A DNA stretch of 16,979 bases from Verrucomicrobia bacterium UBA673. GTDB taxonomy: Bacteria; Verrucomicrobiota; Verrucomicrobiia; Limisphaerales; UBA1096. How positions within the stretch are numbered: the first letter of the stretch is position 1; each line of letters opens with the position of its first letter. Made by a program: the position numbers and the translations under genes. Below, piece by piece: positions 15,679 to 16,979 of this stretch. A model generated the notes under the pieces. That model was not told where the DNA came from. It saw only the letters and a list, made by a program, of their open reading frames with translations, and searched no databases. Location: the NCBI GenBank assembly GCA_002299785.1, contig DBNL01000138.1, positions 904-17,882 on the forward strand, given 5' to 3'.

Positions 15679-15813
15679 GTCGGCAGTGTGGGAGCAGGAA
15701 TCAGCCCGCACAAGCCATACCCCGCTGGGGGAAATTGCTTTGGCCAAAAAAAATTAATTTGAAACCTTTCAGCGCTTGGACAAGTCTAACGGCTAATTAA
15801 ACACAAAATAATC

Positions 15814-16979
15814 ATGAAATCCATTCACCTCTCGAAACTTGGGCCGGTCGGCTTGGCTGGCTTGGCATGGGCGCTGGCCAGCACTGTCACTGCGGAAAAC
15901 TGGCCGGCTTGGCGCGGCCCGGCAGCCAACGGCGTGGCTCCCGGCGGCAACCCTCCAAAGGAGTTTTCCGAGGGCAAAAATATCCTGTGGAAAATCAAGA
16001 TTCCCGGCTCCGGCAACTCGACACCGATCATTTGGGGCGACCAGCTTTTCGTCCTCACAGCCGAGAAAACCGGCAAAAAAGTAGCGGCAACCGCTGTGGG
16101 CGAATCGCGCGAACGCAACCAAGCCGGTGAAAGCCGGCGCCCAAGCGGTGAGCGATCCCGCCCAAATGGCGAGCGCGGCAATGAACGCGGCAGACGATCC
16201 AGCTTCGGAAGCGGCTCGCTCAATCGCGAGGATCTTCTCAAGCGCTTCGACAAGGACGGCGACGGCGAGTTGAGCGACGCCGAGCGCGACGCACTGCGCG
16301 AGGAGATGCGGCGGCAATTTGGCGGCGAGCGCAGTCGTCGCAGCGGGCGCTCCAGCCGGGGACGCAGCGGCTTCGGCGGCGGCAGCAAACCGACCGAGGA
16401 GTATCGCTTCGTGCTCCTTTCCATCGACCGAAAAACGGGTAAGGAAAACTGGCGCTCAGTGGCCACGACCGCTGTGCCGCACGAGGGGCATCATCGCGAT
16501 CACGGTTACGCCTCCGGATCACCCGTGACCGACGGCGAGCACATCATCGCCAACTTCGGCTCACGAGGCCTGTACTGCTACAACATGAAGGGCAAACTGC
16601 AGTGGAAGAAGGATTTCGGCGACATGCGCACGCGCAATAGTTTCGGCGAAGGCAGCTCCCCCGCCCTGCACGGCGACACCGTCGTGCTGCTGTGGGATCA
16701 CGAGGGCGATTCCGCAATTTATGCGCTCGACAAAAAGACCGGCAAGTTGAAGTGGAAAACCGATCGCAACGAGGCCTCCGGCTGGTGCACCCCAGTCGTG
16801 ACGATCCACGACGGCGTCACGCAGGTAATTGTTAACGGCACCCGGGCTGTTCGCAGCTATCAGCTTAGCGACGGTAAACTGCTTTGGCAATGCAGCGGGC
16901 AAACCGCCAATGCCATCCCCTCAGTTGTTGTAGATGAGAATTTCGCCTATGCGATGAGCGGTTTCCGTGGCGCCCACTT
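15814..16979 (+). CDS. Secreted PQQ-like beta-propeller protein with an inserted EF-hand (3' end outside window)
   Basis: The frame is open from the ATG at 15814 to the window end (388 codons, no stop). Residues 1-~28 are a signal peptide (MKSIHLSKLG, Gly/Leu/Ala core, cut near TVTA/EN). WPAWRGP directly after it is typical of PQQ-like propellers in Planctomycetota and Verrucomicrobiota. Propeller blades show NSTPIIWGDQLFVLTA, LSIDRKTGKENW, YALDKKTGKLKW and SYQLSDGKLLWQC. Between the first and next blade, residues ~86-195 are an insert of Arg/Gly/Ser/Glu-rich sequence. It holds one canonical EF-hand loop, DKDGDGELSDAE (146-157), with D146, D148, D150 and E157 placed to bind calcium, flanked by helices EDLLKRF and RDALREEMRRQF. 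The function is unknown; many such proteins may be structural and not redox enzymes. Divergent from the symporter. Confidence 0.9.
   Translation, partial: MKSIHLSKLGPVGLAGLAWALASTVTAENWPAWRGPAANGVAPGGNPPKEFSEGKNILWKIKIPGSGNSTPIIWGDQLFVLTAEKTGKKVAATAVGESRERNQAGESRRPSGERSRPNGERGNERGRRSSFGSGSLNREDLLKRFDKDGDGELSDAERDALREEMRRQFGGERSRRSGRSSRGRSGFGGGSKPTEEYRFVLLSIDRKTGKENWRSVATTAVPHEGHHRDHGYASGSPVTDGEHIIANFGSRGLYCYNMKGKLQWKKDFGDMRTRNSFGEGSSPALHGDTVVLLWDHEGDSAIYALDKKTGKLKWKTDRNEASGWCTPVVTIHDGVTQVIVNGTRAVRSYQLSDGKLLWQCSGQTANAIPSVVVDENFAYAMSGFRGAH

Noticed and set aside
15793..16466. Two minus-strand ORFs (174 and 213 codons) at the right end.
   Set aside because: They are antisense to the PQQ-like propeller gene, which has a signal peptide, EF-hand and propeller motifs in one continuous frame.

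Overview
The window looks like a chromosomal segment from a Gram-negative bacterium of the PVC group, most likely a Verrucomicrobiota member. The lipid A genes (lpxA and an lpxC-fabZ fusion) show an outer membrane. The fused LpxC-FabZ, a redoxin fused to TPR repeats, a PQQ-type beta-propeller carrying an EF-hand, and a DUF1343/NamZ gene next to an SSS symporter together fit that group. This placement is inference from gene content; no rRNA or tRNA is present. No phage, IS element, CRISPR array or defence locus was seen. Most genes are recognisable housekeeping or cell-envelope genes.

Layout. At 1-920 (+) is the 3' end of carB. At 1046-1316 (-) lies a decayed glycosyltransferase 2 fragment that has no intact ORF. 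A metallo-beta-lactamase-fold hydrolase (1323-2171, -) is divergent from a small exported protein built of three tandem Cys-rich repeats (2330-2836, +), which ends at a strong intrinsic terminator (2861-2891). A long minus-strand run then reads, in transcription order, pheT (9129-6700), a DUF3050 protein (6690-5914), an ABC ATPase (5910-5122), lpxC-fabZ (5066-3699) and lpxA (3681-2908). Spacings of 9, 3, 55 and 17 nt allow one transcript. The DUF3050/ABC pair is visibly lower in GC than the genes around it.

Divergent from pheT is a secreted TPR-redoxin protein (9267-11603, +). It converges on fxsA with a 4-nt overlap of stop codons. A second minus-strand run reads SSS symporter (about 15678-14233), NamZ-type muramidase (14236-13061), psd (12985-12059) and fxsA (12052-11600). 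The symporter and NamZ overlap by ATGA, which suggests coupled uptake and breakdown of an amino-sugar substrate. Divergent from the symporter, a secreted PQQ-like propeller protein (15814 to the window end, +) is cut by the window edge and carries an Arg/Gly/Ser-rich insert with one canonical EF-hand.

Across the whole window the 8-bp palindrome TTGGCCAA occurs 13 times, where about 0.3 would be expected at random. This suggests a highly iterated palindrome, although most copies coincide with Leu-Ala-Lys codons. The better leads are this word, the Cys-rich triplicate protein, the DUF3050/ABC pair, the symporter/NamZ pair and the EF-hand insert. None of them is shown by sequence alone to be a new system.
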